DNA of 24,643 bases, from the NCBI GenBank assembly GCA_964577315.1, contig CAZNYT010000029.1:1-24643 (forward strand). Reading direction: 5' to 3'. Positions 1-8,036 of the stretch are shown here, in pieces (position 1 is the first letter of the stretch; each line of letters begins with the position of its first letter). This stretch comes from Desulfonatronospira sp964577315 (lineage in GTDB: Bacteria > Desulfobacterota > Desulfovibrionia > Desulfovibrionales > Desulfonatronovibrionaceae). The position numbers and the translations under genes were made by a program. The notes beneath the pieces are model-generated. The model did no database searches, had not been told where the DNA came from, and worked only from the letters and a program-made list of their open reading frames with translations.

Positions 1-31
1 TAAGTTTCTTTGTTGTTAGAATCCTGACCTT

Positions 32-3000
32 TTATGAATGCTGATCCAGTGCCCTGTTCAAGTTGTCTGTGGTAGGCTTGTAAAGGCTTTCCAGCATGGA
101 ATATTTCTCCATTGTTTCCTGGGCCGGAGGATACTTGTTTGCCACGTATTCCAGTTCTTCCAGGTATTCCCTCCAGTGGTTCAGGTAAAAGGACAAGGGG
201 AGTGCGAATTCCTTGCTTATCAAACCTTCCACCATCAGTCTGCTGATTCTTTGTTCCCGGAAAAGCACGTGCTGAGAGAGTAGAATAACCTTGCGCTCTT
301 CCCGGGTCATCTGTTTGAACAGCTGTTTAAGCACGCCCTTGGCCCGCGGCTGATACATCCAAAAGTACATAAGATCCAGGGCGTTAACAATGATAATGTT
401 GATCATGTCCCTTTTTTCGTACTCTATGGTCAACATCAGCTCCCGGGTGGATTCCAGCAGGTCCAGGACGTCGTCCATGGGGAAGAGCATTTCCAGCTGG
501 GCATAAGTGTTGAACAAATGCTGGAACTTTTTGCGATAATCCAGGATGCGGCGTCGGATATACTGGGCCCTGTCTGCCAGTCCCTCAATAATGCCGGCCA
601 CGGTGTCCGAGGCCAGCTTGGTGATTATGGCAGCCCATTGCTGTAGGATGCGGTCCACTGCTGTCACCCCCATCATGGCCAGGATACCGCCCGCAGCCCA
701 GTTGAATATCAAGGCCAAAGGAATGGCCAGGATGCTGCGGAAAAAATTACCGATAACCGCTGCCCGGGGAAGACCGCGGAAGTAGTTGTGGGTGGACAAA
801 TACATCCCGTTAACCAGGGAAATGGTGGTGTACACGATAATGGGGTGGGTGGCCACGGTCATGTCCAGGGTTTGGTCCAGAACAAGCGTCTTTAACAAGA
901 AGTCCAGCAAGGGTACCGAGAACCCGGTGTACATAAGGGAGTCAGCAAAGCGGTCCCAGCTGACCAGTGTGCTCCATTTGGCTAGAGAAGGGCGGTTTAT
1001 GCCCCCGCAGCCCAGCACGGACTGGATTACATTGCGGATCCCGGTGATCCCGAACCAGATAACTGCCCCAAAATAGATCAGGAGCCACCACTCATGAGTA
1101 AAGAAAAAGGTCAGAAAGGCCGGGATAAAGCCCAGGGCTATCTTGGACAGGATCTTTATTCTGGAGTTCAGGTATATGGGAGATAAGAATCTTTGTTGGG
1201 ATTCTTTTTGCTGCTTGGTATTTGTGTTCTGGGTGAGCGGGGTGGGCTGCATACCTCCCAGGGTATAGATGTTGCTTTTTTCAGGAGACAGGGAATAATA
1301 ATCCTGGATGATCCATTCCCGAACCCGGCGATGTTCCAGCTTGCCAAGTCCCGGAATCTTTTTGATGGCTTTGGATATGGATGCGGCTAAGTAGTTGTAG
1401 CGTATTTTGGGAACATAAGTATCCCTGGTTAGGCTTTCCACTCCCACATCCAAGGCGTGATGCGTGTTGCCACGGGAGGACTGCAGCTGTTTCCGGGCGT
1501 TTTTGGGCAAGGATTCAGCCACGATCAGTCCCATCCCGTACACCCGCCCGGATCTCCCGGTGGAATCCGAGCCGATACAGCCCAGCAAAGGGCGGTCCTT
1601 GTAAAAGGACTGAAAAGTGGAGATTTCGCAAAGGATTTCCACAAACTTATCCTGCCGGGAAGGATCCAGGCCCTTTTGGTGCTGAGCTTCGTGGACCAGG
1701 TCGCTCAAGCATCTCTTGAGCTTGATGATATTGCCGGCGTTGATAGCGTTTTGCAGGTTTATGATCCTTTCCTTGTCGTATTCCCGGCCCAGAACCTGGT
1801 TCTTGAGGTTCAGAAGCTCCAGGTGTGTGATCATGCCCTGGCAGTCATATAAAAGCTCGATTACGTCCTCTACCCGGAGGTCGCATAAATTGAGCGTGAT
1901 ATTGGAGTTGGCGTGCAGGCTTTTCAGCCTGGCAGCCAGTTGGGCCGGGGTTAAAGTGAGCAGCTCCGGTGGATCGGGAATGGAGAATACTCCCGGAACA
2001 TCCGGGTGCTGGGAAGATTTGAGATAGTTCTCGATTATGTCGTAGATATCCAGGCAGGGTGTCTGTTCCTGGGCCAAGTCCTCTGCCGCCTGTTGGGGAT
2101 AGCTGTCATCCAGGTCACGGCATTCGTAAAGCTGAGCACTGATCAGGTCGTAAATATATTTGCCCAGATGATGCACTGATACCTGTCCCTGGCCCACGGA
2201 CTCCAAAAATTCCTTTTCGTTCAATTCCGGCAGGTTGATGCCCAGCTTGTCGTTAACCTCGGACAGGTATTTCTGGTTGAAGGAGTGCAAAATTTTCAGG
2301 ACATAGCTCTTATAACACTGGGACACTGCCTGTCCCTTGTCCATGAATTCCTTGATGCGCGGAGTGCGTAAAAATTCCAGAAACCCGGCTGAGTCATTGA
2401 ACCCTCTGGGAACCCATATCATGCGCACGGGCTTGTTTCTGAAATTTACAGTGAGCTCAATCCCCACCCGGACGTCCATATTCATTATGGAGGCGGCTTC
2501 CAAAAGCTCCTCTGCCGCCTCCACGGGTACATGGTTGTAATAGATCACGGTCAACTTTCGGATTCCCTTGATCCAGGCATCCATGATCAAGTGGGTAGGG
2601 GATTTGCGTCCTGTGGTGTTTACGTCGTGCACGTGGTCGTCGAAAGCTACTTGGTTCCATTCTTCGGGCATTTCCAGGAGCCGGTACTTCTTCAGTTCCG
2701 CTCGAACCCGTCTGGGTTTGCCCAGGGAAACCATGGCAAAATCCCGGGCTAGTTTCAGTTGACGCGCACAATCCCCGTAACTGCGCACCAGGTTTTTCAT
2801 TATTTCTACCAGGACCCGGGCGGCATTTATGGGCAGGGGACCATAGGAGGTATACAGGACTTCGTCCCGCAGGGAGCTCAGGGCGCTGATCCTGTCACGT
2901 CTTTCTCCTCCTTCCAGGGATCCCAGGAGCTCGATCACGGAATAAGCTATGCGCTGGGCCCTGGGAGCTGCCAGTTCCTTGATCCCGTGAGGATGCAGGT

Positions 3001-3181
3001 AGGGGGTGAGAAGCTTTTTATGCTCCGGCCGGGTCCGGCGGGTATACACCTCGTTAACCATCCGCAAAAGGTCGTAGTCGCTTTGGTCGAAATAGAGCCG
3101 GGAGAAGTTAACCTGTTCGGGACAGTCAAAATCGGGTTGTTGCTGGTGCAGTTGAGTTGAAGCTGTATTTTGAGTGGACAT
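32..3181 (-). CDS. Large protein with PHP-like N-terminal half and multi-pass membrane C-terminal half
   Basis: A 1049-residue protein that I do not recognise as a named family. Residues about 180-340 show a spacing reminiscent of PHP-type phosphoesterases: HVH at 183-185, NH at 216-217, GIE at 240-242 and HH at 337-338. A GSDSTG motif at 537-542 could match the late Ser-Asp motif of that fold. About 677-860 contains several hydrophobic segments (roughly 677-695 and 698-716, then more) that should be membrane-spanning. The last ~190 residues are charged and helical. No signal peptide is visible, so the N-terminal half is probably cytoplasmic. The Shine-Dalgarno before the ATG is weak. The gene follows the DUF4168 gene on the same strand but is separated from it by a terminator, so it is probably transcribed alone. 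That it is a real gene is clear from its length; the PHP reading is inference and its substrate is unknown. Confidence 0.8.
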   Translation of the reverse strand: MSTQNTASTQLHQQQPDFDCPEQVNFSRLYFDQSDYDLLRMVNEVYTRRTRPEHKKLLTPYLHPHGIKELAAPRAQRIAYSVIELLGSLEGGERRDRISALSSLRDEVLYTSYGPLPINAARVLVEIMKNLVRSYGDCARQLKLARDFAMVSLGKPRRVRAELKKYRLLEMPEEWNQVAFDDHVHDVNTTGRKSPTHLIMDAWIKGIRKLTVIYYNHVPVEAAEELLEAASIMNMDVRVGIELTVNFRNKPVRMIWVPRGFNDSAGFLEFLRTPRIKEFMDKGQAVSQCYKSYVLKILHSFNQKYLSEVNDKLGINLPELNEKEFLESVGQGQVSVHHLGKYIYDLISAQLYECRDLDDSYPQQAAEDLAQEQTPCLDIYDIIENYLKSSQHPDVPGVFSIPDPPELLTLTPAQLAARLKSLHANSNITLNLCDLRVEDVIELLYDCQGMITHLELLNLKNQVLGREYDKERIINLQNAINAGNIIKLKRCLSDLVHEAQHQKGLDPSRQDKFVEILCEISTFQSFYKDRPLLGCIGSDSTGRSGRVYGMGLIVAESLPKNARKQLQSSRGNTHHALDVGVESLTRDTYVPKIRYNYLAASISKAIKKIPGLGKLEHRRVREWIIQDYYSLSPEKSNIYTLGGMQPTPLTQNTNTKQQKESQQRFLSPIYLNSRIKILSKIALGFIPAFLTFFFTHEWWLLIYFGAVIWFGITGIRNVIQSVLGCGGINRPSLAKWSTLVSWDRFADSLMYTGFSVPLLDFLLKTLVLDQTLDMTVATHPIIVYTTISLVNGMYLSTHNYFRGLPRAAVIGNFFRSILAIPLALIFNWAAGGILAMMGVTAVDRILQQWAAIITKLASDTVAGIIEGLADRAQYIRRRILDYRKKFQHLFNTYAQLEMLFPMDDVLDLLESTRELMLTIEYEKRDMINIIIVNALDLMYFWMYQPRAKGVLKQLFKQMTREERKVILLSQHVLFREQRISRLMVEGLISKEFALPLSFYLNHWREYLEELEYVANKYPPAQETMEKYSMLESLYKPTTDNLNRALDQHS

Positions 3182-3283
3182 TTTGCTGAGTCTGGGATTA
3201 AATATCGCGTTTTTGTAATATGATCATTCTTTCCGGGTATTTGTCAAGTAAGTTTATGCGGGGGTTTTGGGAAGTCAAAGGAC

Positions 3284-3310
3284 AAAAAAAGGCCCTCCTT
3301 AGGGAGGGCC
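3284..3310 (-). terminator. Intrinsic terminator after the DUF4168 gene
   Basis: An 8-bp perfect stem GGCCCTCC/GGAGGGCC (3291-3298 and 3303-3310) with a TTAG loop is flanked on the low-coordinate side by seven A. Read on the minus strand this is a GC-rich hairpin followed by a U-tract, 30 bases past the DUF4168 stop. It separates that gene from the large gene that starts at 3181. Confidence 0.85.
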
Positions 3311-3340
3311 TTGAGTGGCAGAGTTTAAACCCTGATTCAA

Positions 3341-3772
3341 CTAGTACATGCCTTCCAGCCTGTCCAGGAGTTGGTTCCTGAGCTCTTCGTCCACCTGGGC
3401 GGCTTCCATGACCTGGTTATAGGTTTGAACATCCAGGCCCTGGGCTTCAACAGCCTCTACCATTTCCTGGCCGGCTTCTTCCTGCAGTTCCTGAGCCCGT
3501 TCCGGGTCCTCTACCTGTCCCAGCTCATCCTGGAATTTCTCCCTTACTTCAGTCACTGCCTTGTAAGCCTCTGCAACCTGATCCAGTTCCTCCTCGGTGA
3601 CATCGATATCAGGTGCTTCCTGCTGCATCATCTCTTGCTGGTATTGCTGCTGTTGCTGCTGCTGTTGCTGTTGTTGATCGGGCTGATAATCCTGGGCTTT
3701 TACACTCAAGCCAAAGCCCAGTACCAATAAAAAGGTCATTGCCAAACTTAAGATTGCTGTTCGTTTAAACAT
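3341..3772 (-). CDS. Secreted DUF4168-domain protein with poly-glutamine run
   Basis: A 143-residue protein. The N-terminus has a basic start and a hydrophobic core ending in VKA-QD, a good Sec signal peptide with predicted cleavage near residue 27. A low-complexity Gln-rich stretch follows, including 11 consecutive Gln, then an acidic helical domain (about 57-140) that matches the DUF4168 pattern: an ELDQVAEAY-like opening and a repeated Gln/Glu-rich second half. DUF4168 proteins are small exported proteins of unknown function. AGGAGG lies 5 bases before the ATG. A terminator follows the gene and a candidate promoter with a dyad precedes it, so it is likely monocistronic. The domain call rests on pattern recognition; periplasmic location is inferred from the signal peptide. 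Confidence 0.82.
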   Translation of the reverse strand: MFKRTAILSLAMTFLLVLGFGLSVKAQDYQPDQQQQQQQQQQQYQQEMMQQEAPDIDVTEEELDQVAEAYKAVTEVREKFQDELGQVEDPERAQELQEEAGQEMVEAVEAQGLDVQTYNQVMEAAQVDEELRNQLLDRLEGMY

Positions 3773-3801
3773 TATACCCTCCTGAATTAAAGATTTACAT
3801 T

Positions 3802-3835
3802 TTTACCTCTATTACAGGTAAACTATACTAGTCAA
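3802..3835 (-). promoter_or_regulatory. Candidate promoter with operator-like dyad for the DUF4168 gene
   Basis: On the minus strand a TTGACT -35-like hexamer (3830-3835) lies upstream of TAATAG (3809-3814, 15-bp spacer) or ATAGAG (3807-3812, 17-bp spacer). A 7-bp inverted repeat TTTACCT/AGGTAAA (3802-3808 and 3816-3822, 7-base spacer) overlaps the -10 region, where a repressor could bind. Neither hexamer pair is strong, so this is a suggestion. Confidence 0.35.
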
Positions 3836-3974
3836 TTAAGCAAAGAACATGCCATATTTCTGGAATTTGATATAACTGACCGAAATCAATGCTTCTTTAC
3901 AGGCTATATTAAAATTTAAAAAAATGGATCCAATATAAAGATCGGGTTTGGTGTGCCTTTTTGATACAGTTGCT

Positions 3975-5369
3975 TTAGGCTTCTTCTCCTAGTCTACGAT
4001 ATAGGGTTCGGCGCCCAATACCCAGAATGGAAGCTGCTCTGCGCTTGTTCCCGCCCACCTTGTCCAATACGTGCTGGATATAGCGTTTTTCTATTTCTGC
4101 CAAAGAGGGCAGGGATTGGTCCTGGGACAATACCTGGGCAAGAATTCCGGGGCTTTGTTCTTGGCCTGGATTCTGGTGCTCCCGGATCCTGGCGGGTAAG
4201 TGCCGGGGCAATATTTCCTGCCCATCGCAAAAGGTTACCGCCCTTTCCACGGCGTTTTGCAGCTCCCGGACATTGCCCGGAAAATGGTATTTCCCCAGGA
4301 GTTGGAGGGCGGCTTCGGAAAAACCCTGAATGTTTTTGCCGGTCTGCACGCAGAACCTGCGCAGCATCCGCTCTGCTAAAAGCTCCAGGTCGGTGTCCCT
4401 TTCCCTGAGCGGGGGTACCCTCAAGGTAAAGGTCTCCATGCGGTAGAAGAGATCCTCCCGGAAATGACCCTGCTCCACCTCATCCTCCAGTTCCCTGTGG
4501 GTGGCGGCGAGAACGCGTACATCCACCTGTTCCTCCTGATTGCTGCCCACCGGGCGGACCTTTCCGTCCTGAAGCAGGCGCAACAGCTTGGCCTGCATGA
4601 AAAGAGGCATCTCGGATATTTCATCCAAGAGCAGTGTTCCGCCGTGAGCCTCGGCAAAAAGGCCTTGCCTGGACTTGTTTGCGCCGGTAAAGGCGCCGGC
4701 CTTGTGCCCGAAGAACTCGCTCTCCAGGAGATGTTCTGGGATGCTGGCGCAGTTTACAGCCAAAAAAGGCTTTTGGGCCCGCTTGCTTTCGGCGTGAATG
4801 GCCCTGGCCACCAGTTCCTTGCCTGTTCCGGATTCTCCCAGGATCAAAACCGGGCCGTCGGCATCAGCCACCCGGGTTACCTGGTCGAATAGAAAGCGCA
4901 TGGGTCTGCTTTGGCCGAACATGTCATGGAAGCTGTCCGCGTTCAGGAGGTTCTTTATCTGTTTTACCTCCATGCGCAAGGCCCGGTTGCGCAGTATCCT
5001 CTGCACGGTGAGGATGAAATGATCCAGATCCAAAGGCTTGGTCAAAAAATCTTCAGCACCAGCTTTAAGGATCTCCACAGCCTTAGAGATGGTTCCGAAG
5101 GCGGTCACGATCAAAAAGTCCGGCTGGGTATCAGGGTAGTTGTCCCGGACTTTCTGCAAAAATTCCAGGGCATCCATGCCTGGGAGTCGCAGGTCGCTGA
5201 CCACTAGGTCCGGAGTCCATTTGTCCAGCACGCTCAGCCCTTCCTCTGCAGTGGAAGTCCAATAGGCCTGCATGCCGTGATCCTGGACCTCTTCGGTAAG
5301 CAGTTTTCCCAGTCCCTTGTCGTCTTCTACCACAAGGACCTTGTAGCCCTGGATCTGTTCTGAATTCAT
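3975..5369 (-). CDS. Sigma-54-dependent response regulator (NtrC/AtoC type)
   Basis: A 464-residue regulator with the full NtrC-type layout. The receiver domain (about 8-125) has acidic residues E15-D16-D17, phosphoacceptor D59 and K111. The AAA+ domain (about 150-385) has Walker A GESGTGKE at 178-185, the sigma-54-contacting GAFTGA loop at 225-230 and Walker B LLLDE at 246-250. A Fis-type helix-turn-helix closes the protein (KRRAASILGIGRRTLYRRL). It should use phosphorylation to activate sigma-54 promoters. The ATG at 5369 is chosen over an in-frame start at 5447 because it has AGGAG at a suitable distance, starts just before the receiver domain, and the longer form would run into the kinase gene. 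It lies 29 bases after the kinase stop, forming an operon. Target genes are not evident here. Confidence 0.93.
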   Translation of the reverse strand: MNSEQIQGYKVLVVEDDKGLGKLLTEEVQDHGMQAYWTSTAEEGLSVLDKWTPDLVVSDLRLPGMDALEFLQKVRDNYPDTQPDFLIVTAFGTISKAVEILKAGAEDFLTKPLDLDHFILTVQRILRNRALRMEVKQIKNLLNADSFHDMFGQSRPMRFLFDQVTRVADADGPVLILGESGTGKELVARAIHAESKRAQKPFLAVNCASIPEHLLESEFFGHKAGAFTGANKSRQGLFAEAHGGTLLLDEISEMPLFMQAKLLRLLQDGKVRPVGSNQEEQVDVRVLAATHRELEDEVEQGHFREDLFYRMETFTLRVPPLRERDTDLELLAERMLRRFCVQTGKNIQGFSEAALQLLGKYHFPGNVRELQNAVERAVTFCDGQEILPRHLPARIREHQNPGQEQSPGILAQVLSQDQSLPSLAEIEKRYIQHVLDKVGGNKRRAASILGIGRRTLYRRLGEEA

Positions 5370-5398
5370 ATTATATGCTCTCCTGTCTATTAAAAGGA

Positions 5399-6880
5399 TC
5401 AGGACTCGGGTTCGTCTTTTTTGCGGGGCAAAAGGATTTGGAAGCACGCCCCTCCCAAATCGCTTTTTTCTATGGTTATTTTTCCGCTGTGTTCCTCGAT
5501 TATGCCGTGGACCACGGCCAGCCCCAGACCGGTCCCCATGCCCACTTTTTTGGTGGTAAAAAAGGGTTCAAACAACTTGGGTCGATGTTCATCTGGGATG
5601 CCCGGGCCATTGTCCTCTATCCGGAACCAGGCCCACTCCTCGTTTGCTCCCCAGGTCAGGCGAACATGGGCATTGGAATCGGACTGAAGGGCATTTTTTA
5701 TTAAATTTACCAGGGCTTGTTCCATCCTGGTGGGATCCACCTGGACAAAAATGTCCTCTGTTTCCTCCTGAAGCTCCAGGGTGCACCCCTGGCTTTCTGC
5801 TTCCTCCAACAAAGAGGCGTATGCAGATTGGGCTAGTTGATTTATTGAGGCTTCCCTTGTTTGCAGCTCGTTGCGCCGGCTGAAATCCAGAAGCTGGTGT
5901 ATGATGTTTTCCATGCGTTCCACTTCTTGGCGGATTTCCTGCATGGTGTGAGTGAGGTTTTCGGGCAGCTGCTGGTTCCTCATGGACCTTTGGGCCTTTC
6001 CGCTGATTACGCTTAAGGGAGTACCCAGCTCATGGGCCACGCCTGCTGCCAGTTGGCCGATGGCTGCCAGCTTCTCTGCCTGCCTTAATCTGATCTGCAG
6101 TTCCTCCTGCTCCTGTCTGCGTTCCTGGATCTCTTTTTCGGCTTCTTCAATACTGTCCAGCATGTAGTTGAAGTGTTCGCCAATGGCCACTATTTCCCTG
6201 GGACCTTGGGGGGAGAACCGATGTCTTCGCTCTCCGTGGGCTACCCGGGACATGCTGCTGGTAAGCCGGTTGAAGTATTTTCCCAGGGCCCTGTGGTGTC
6301 CGTAAAGAACCAGCCCGCTCATGAGCAGCAAGCTGAACCCCAGTCCCATAAGGCCCTTGGTTCTTATGCTTTGAATGTCCTCCTTGAAATCGCTCTCTTG
6401 CCGGGTGAGCTGTAACAGCCCGCTGATGCGTCCCCCGGAGTCGGTCAAGGGCACAAAATAGGAATAAACGTCCCTTCCGGCCACGTGCCCGTACTCACCG
6501 CGTTTTTCCCCTTCGGCAGCCAGCTCGGTCAATTTGTCCTTTTCCGGATCAGGATCAGTTCTTCCGGCAGAAGCTATCTCCTCGCCGTCCTTGCCAAAGA
6601 CGGTGGCGCTGTATACCCGGCCAATGGCAAAGGCGGACTCCAAGGCTTGAAGCATGCTTCCTTCCCTGTCCCTTTCCAGGGCGTGGCTCAGGGGTAGCTG
6701 GATGGATCGGGCCACCAATTCCAGATCACTTTGCATTTGTTGTTCCACCTGTCTTTCCAGGGCGTTAAGAATCAGGTATCCAGTCAGAGTGAGTATCAAG
6801 CCCAGAGGTATGACCACATAAATAACCAGCGCCAAACGCAAGCTGAAAAGCTTCGATATGGAGAAAATATTTTTTTTCAT
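5399..6880 (-). CDS. Membrane sensor histidine kinase, partner of the sigma-54 regulator
   Basis: A 493-residue kinase. It has a first membrane helix at about 13-38, an extracytoplasmic sensor region (about 39-175) and a second helix at about 176-194. A HAMP-like linker follows to about 247, then a Glu/Gln-rich coiled coil, and a HisKA domain with phosphoacceptor H283 in AAGVAHELGTPLS. The HATPase domain has an N box (NLIKNALQ), G1 (DNGPGIP) and G2 (GMGTGLGL). All catalytic elements are present. The sensor region has no motif I can tie to a ligand. It is the upstream gene of a two-gene operon with the response regulator, so the pair almost certainly signal together. The start has a modest upstream CAGG and is placed directly before the first membrane helix. 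Confidence 0.93.
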   Translation of the reverse strand: MKKNIFSISKLFSLRLALVIYVVIPLGLILTLTGYLILNALERQVEQQMQSDLELVARSIQLPLSHALERDREGSMLQALESAFAIGRVYSATVFGKDGEEIASAGRTDPDPEKDKLTELAAEGEKRGEYGHVAGRDVYSYFVPLTDSGGRISGLLQLTRQESDFKEDIQSIRTKGLMGLGFSLLLMSGLVLYGHHRALGKYFNRLTSSMSRVAHGERRHRFSPQGPREIVAIGEHFNYMLDSIEEAEKEIQERRQEQEELQIRLRQAEKLAAIGQLAAGVAHELGTPLSVISGKAQRSMRNQQLPENLTHTMQEIRQEVERMENIIHQLLDFSRRNELQTREASINQLAQSAYASLLEEAESQGCTLELQEETEDIFVQVDPTRMEQALVNLIKNALQSDSNAHVRLTWGANEEWAWFRIEDNGPGIPDEHRPKLFEPFFTTKKVGMGTGLGLAVVHGIIEEHSGKITIEKSDLGGACFQILLPRKKDEPES

Positions 6881-6907
6881 AATCCTGCTCGTCCTGGTTT
6901 AAAAATG

Positions 6908-6922
6908 TTGCACATGTGTCAA
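6908..6922. promoter_or_regulatory. Operator-like dyad upstream of the two-component operon
   Basis: TTGCACATGTGTCAA has an 8-bp perfect palindrome, CACATGTG, bracketed by TTG and CAA arms. It lies 28-42 bases upstream of the kinase start, and its minus-strand reading contains TTGACA. The TTG..CAA shape resembles CRP/FNR-family sites, but the arms are short and unevenly spaced. A binding protein cannot be named. Confidence 0.25.
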
Positions 6923-7285
6923 TATGATACAAAATGGTTGATTGTAACACAAGTCAAATAGGAATATAACCCTTTTAAGGCCAAGGGGCAATTAACGTGA
7001 AACCGGGACAGGATGAACTAGGAGGCAAAAAAGTGGAAAGTGATGGGGAAAGGGTTGCCTTGATAACTCAACAGGCTATCTAAAATAGGATGGAGTAGAT
7101 TTTCTGATAATATTTGCAAATGGTTTGGGCCTTTTTTTTCTTGATGCCCAGGTTTATTAAGCGGCAATAAATGTGCAAGGGGTTAAGGTAGTGCCTGATT
7201 TTTTCTCTCATGGCCAGATCCTCGCATTATCAACTAGTTATAATGACCCCTTTGTCGGAAAGTCCTTTAACAACCTGATTCCCTG

Positions 7286-7311
7286 TTGACAAGGATATGT
7301 TAAGGTAAAAT
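7286..7311 (+). promoter_or_regulatory. Possible promoter for the NfeD-like gene
   Basis: A perfect TTGACA at 7286-7291 is followed by TAAAAT at 7306-7311, but the 14-base spacer is short. TA-rich alternatives lie slightly downstream (near 7311-7317). It is the best sigma-70-like signal in the 100 bases before the gene. Confidence 0.3.
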
Positions 7312-7385
7312 CTATATCGGGTTTGGAATCCAAAAACTTTATCAAGGTGTAATTTTCAACAATTGTTTCCAAGAGTATTATTGCC

Positions 7386-7763
7386 ATGCCCATAGCCCGT
7401 TATATAGCGCTTCAGCTTCCAGGGTTGGCTCTTGTTAGCATTCTTTTGCTTTTTTTATGGGATCAAGATTGGATCAGTCTCTCAACAGCGGGAGCGGTAA
7501 TCTTGATCCTTGTGATCAAGGATGTGATACTTTACCCTTTTTTTAAACCCGCTCTGCAGCAGGGTCCCCAGGAAATGACCTCGCGTTTGGTGGGATGTGA
7601 GGCAGTGGTTTGGACCGATCTAAGCCCGGAAGGGCAGGTATATCTTCAAGGAGAAATCTGGCGCGCTAGTAGCATAAAGGGTGATTACTTGCTCCAGGGG
7701 AGCAAGGTAGTGGTTGTGGATTCCCAGGGACTAACCCTTTATGTGCGGCCCGTTCAGGAATGA
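7386..7763 (+). CDS. NfeD-like membrane protein with OB-fold domain
   Basis: A 125-residue protein with two hydrophobic helices (about 8-25 and 31-52) and a C-terminal beta-rich domain (about 63-122). The LVGCEAVVWTDLSPEGQVYL...WRA...GSKVVVVDSQGLTLYV pattern is typical of the short NfeD/OB-fold family. Such proteins sit in the inner membrane with a soluble OB domain and usually pair with an SPFH-domain (stomatin/flotillin) protein or carry a fused ClpP-like protease domain. Neither is next door here, and this copy lacks the protease domain, so it is the short, stand-alone form. The ATG at 7386 has no strong Shine-Dalgarno. The gene is followed by repeat element A and is probably transcribed alone. 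Confidence 0.75.
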   Translation: MPIARYIALQLPGLALVSILLLFLWDQDWISLSTAGAVILILVIKDVILYPFFKPALQQGPQEMTSRLVGCEAVVWTDLSPEGQVYLQGEIWRASSIKGDYLLQGSKVVVVDSQGLTLYVRPVQE

Positions 7764-7773
7764 TTTTCTGATG

Positions 7774-8001
7774 CCCGAGGTAACTATTCACAAAAAAGAT
7801 TTGGTTAACAACGAAACTTATTATCCAGAGGTCCGAGAATTCTGCAAATAGGCCTACGTCGCTCACACAGTTTACGCCCAGTTTGCAGAACCCTCGGACC
7901 TCGAGTACGAGTTGCTGCCGTAATACTAAAGCTGTTTACAGAACCAAGTTTCGTTGTGTTAATAGTTACGCCAAAAGCTCCGTGAATAGTTGTACCCCGA
8001 G
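7774..8001. repeat. Palindromic intergenic element A (MITE-like)
   Basis: A 228-bp non-coding element. Its outer ends are inverted: CCCGAGGTAACTATTCAC at 7774-7791 against GTGAATAGTTGTACCCCGAG at 7982-8001. Inside, ACAACGAAACTT (7808-7819) pairs with AAGTTTCGTTGT (7946-7957). GAGGTCCGAG (7828-7837) pairs with CTCGGACCTC (7893-7902), and TTCTGCAAA (7840-7848) with TTTGCAGAA (7882-7890). The region can therefore fold into one long interrupted stem. Its ends match the elements at 9716-10021 and 12321-12424. No transposase is encoded. It ends 18 bases before the earliest possible symporter start. Confidence 0.75.
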
Positions 8002-8036
8002 TTTTGTAAGCAATAAAATTGAAACAGGACAACAAA

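Larger units (their letters stand above)
6881..7385. other. 505-bp divergent intergenic region
   Basis: This spacer lies between the kinase gene (minus) and the NfeD-like gene (plus) and must hold both promoters. Its visible content is an operator-like dyad at 6908-6922, a candidate promoter for the plus-strand gene near 7286-7311, and AT-rich filler. A 16-codon GTG frame at 7033-7083 with an upstream AGGAGG is present but too short to support as a gene. I see no RNA gene or sigma-54 -24/-12 box. Confidence 0.5.

Noticed and set aside
2759..3160. Open frames on the plus strand across the large minus-strand gene
   Set aside because: Shadows of the 1049-residue gene; no ribosome-binding site or protein-like pattern.
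5370..5447. N-terminal extension of the response regulator
   Set aside because: It overlaps the kinase stop region, lacks a ribosome-binding site, and the receiver domain starts properly from 5369.
7033..7083. 16-codon GTG open frame with AGGAGG upstream
   Set aside because: Too short, no recognisable content, and no conservation can be tested here.
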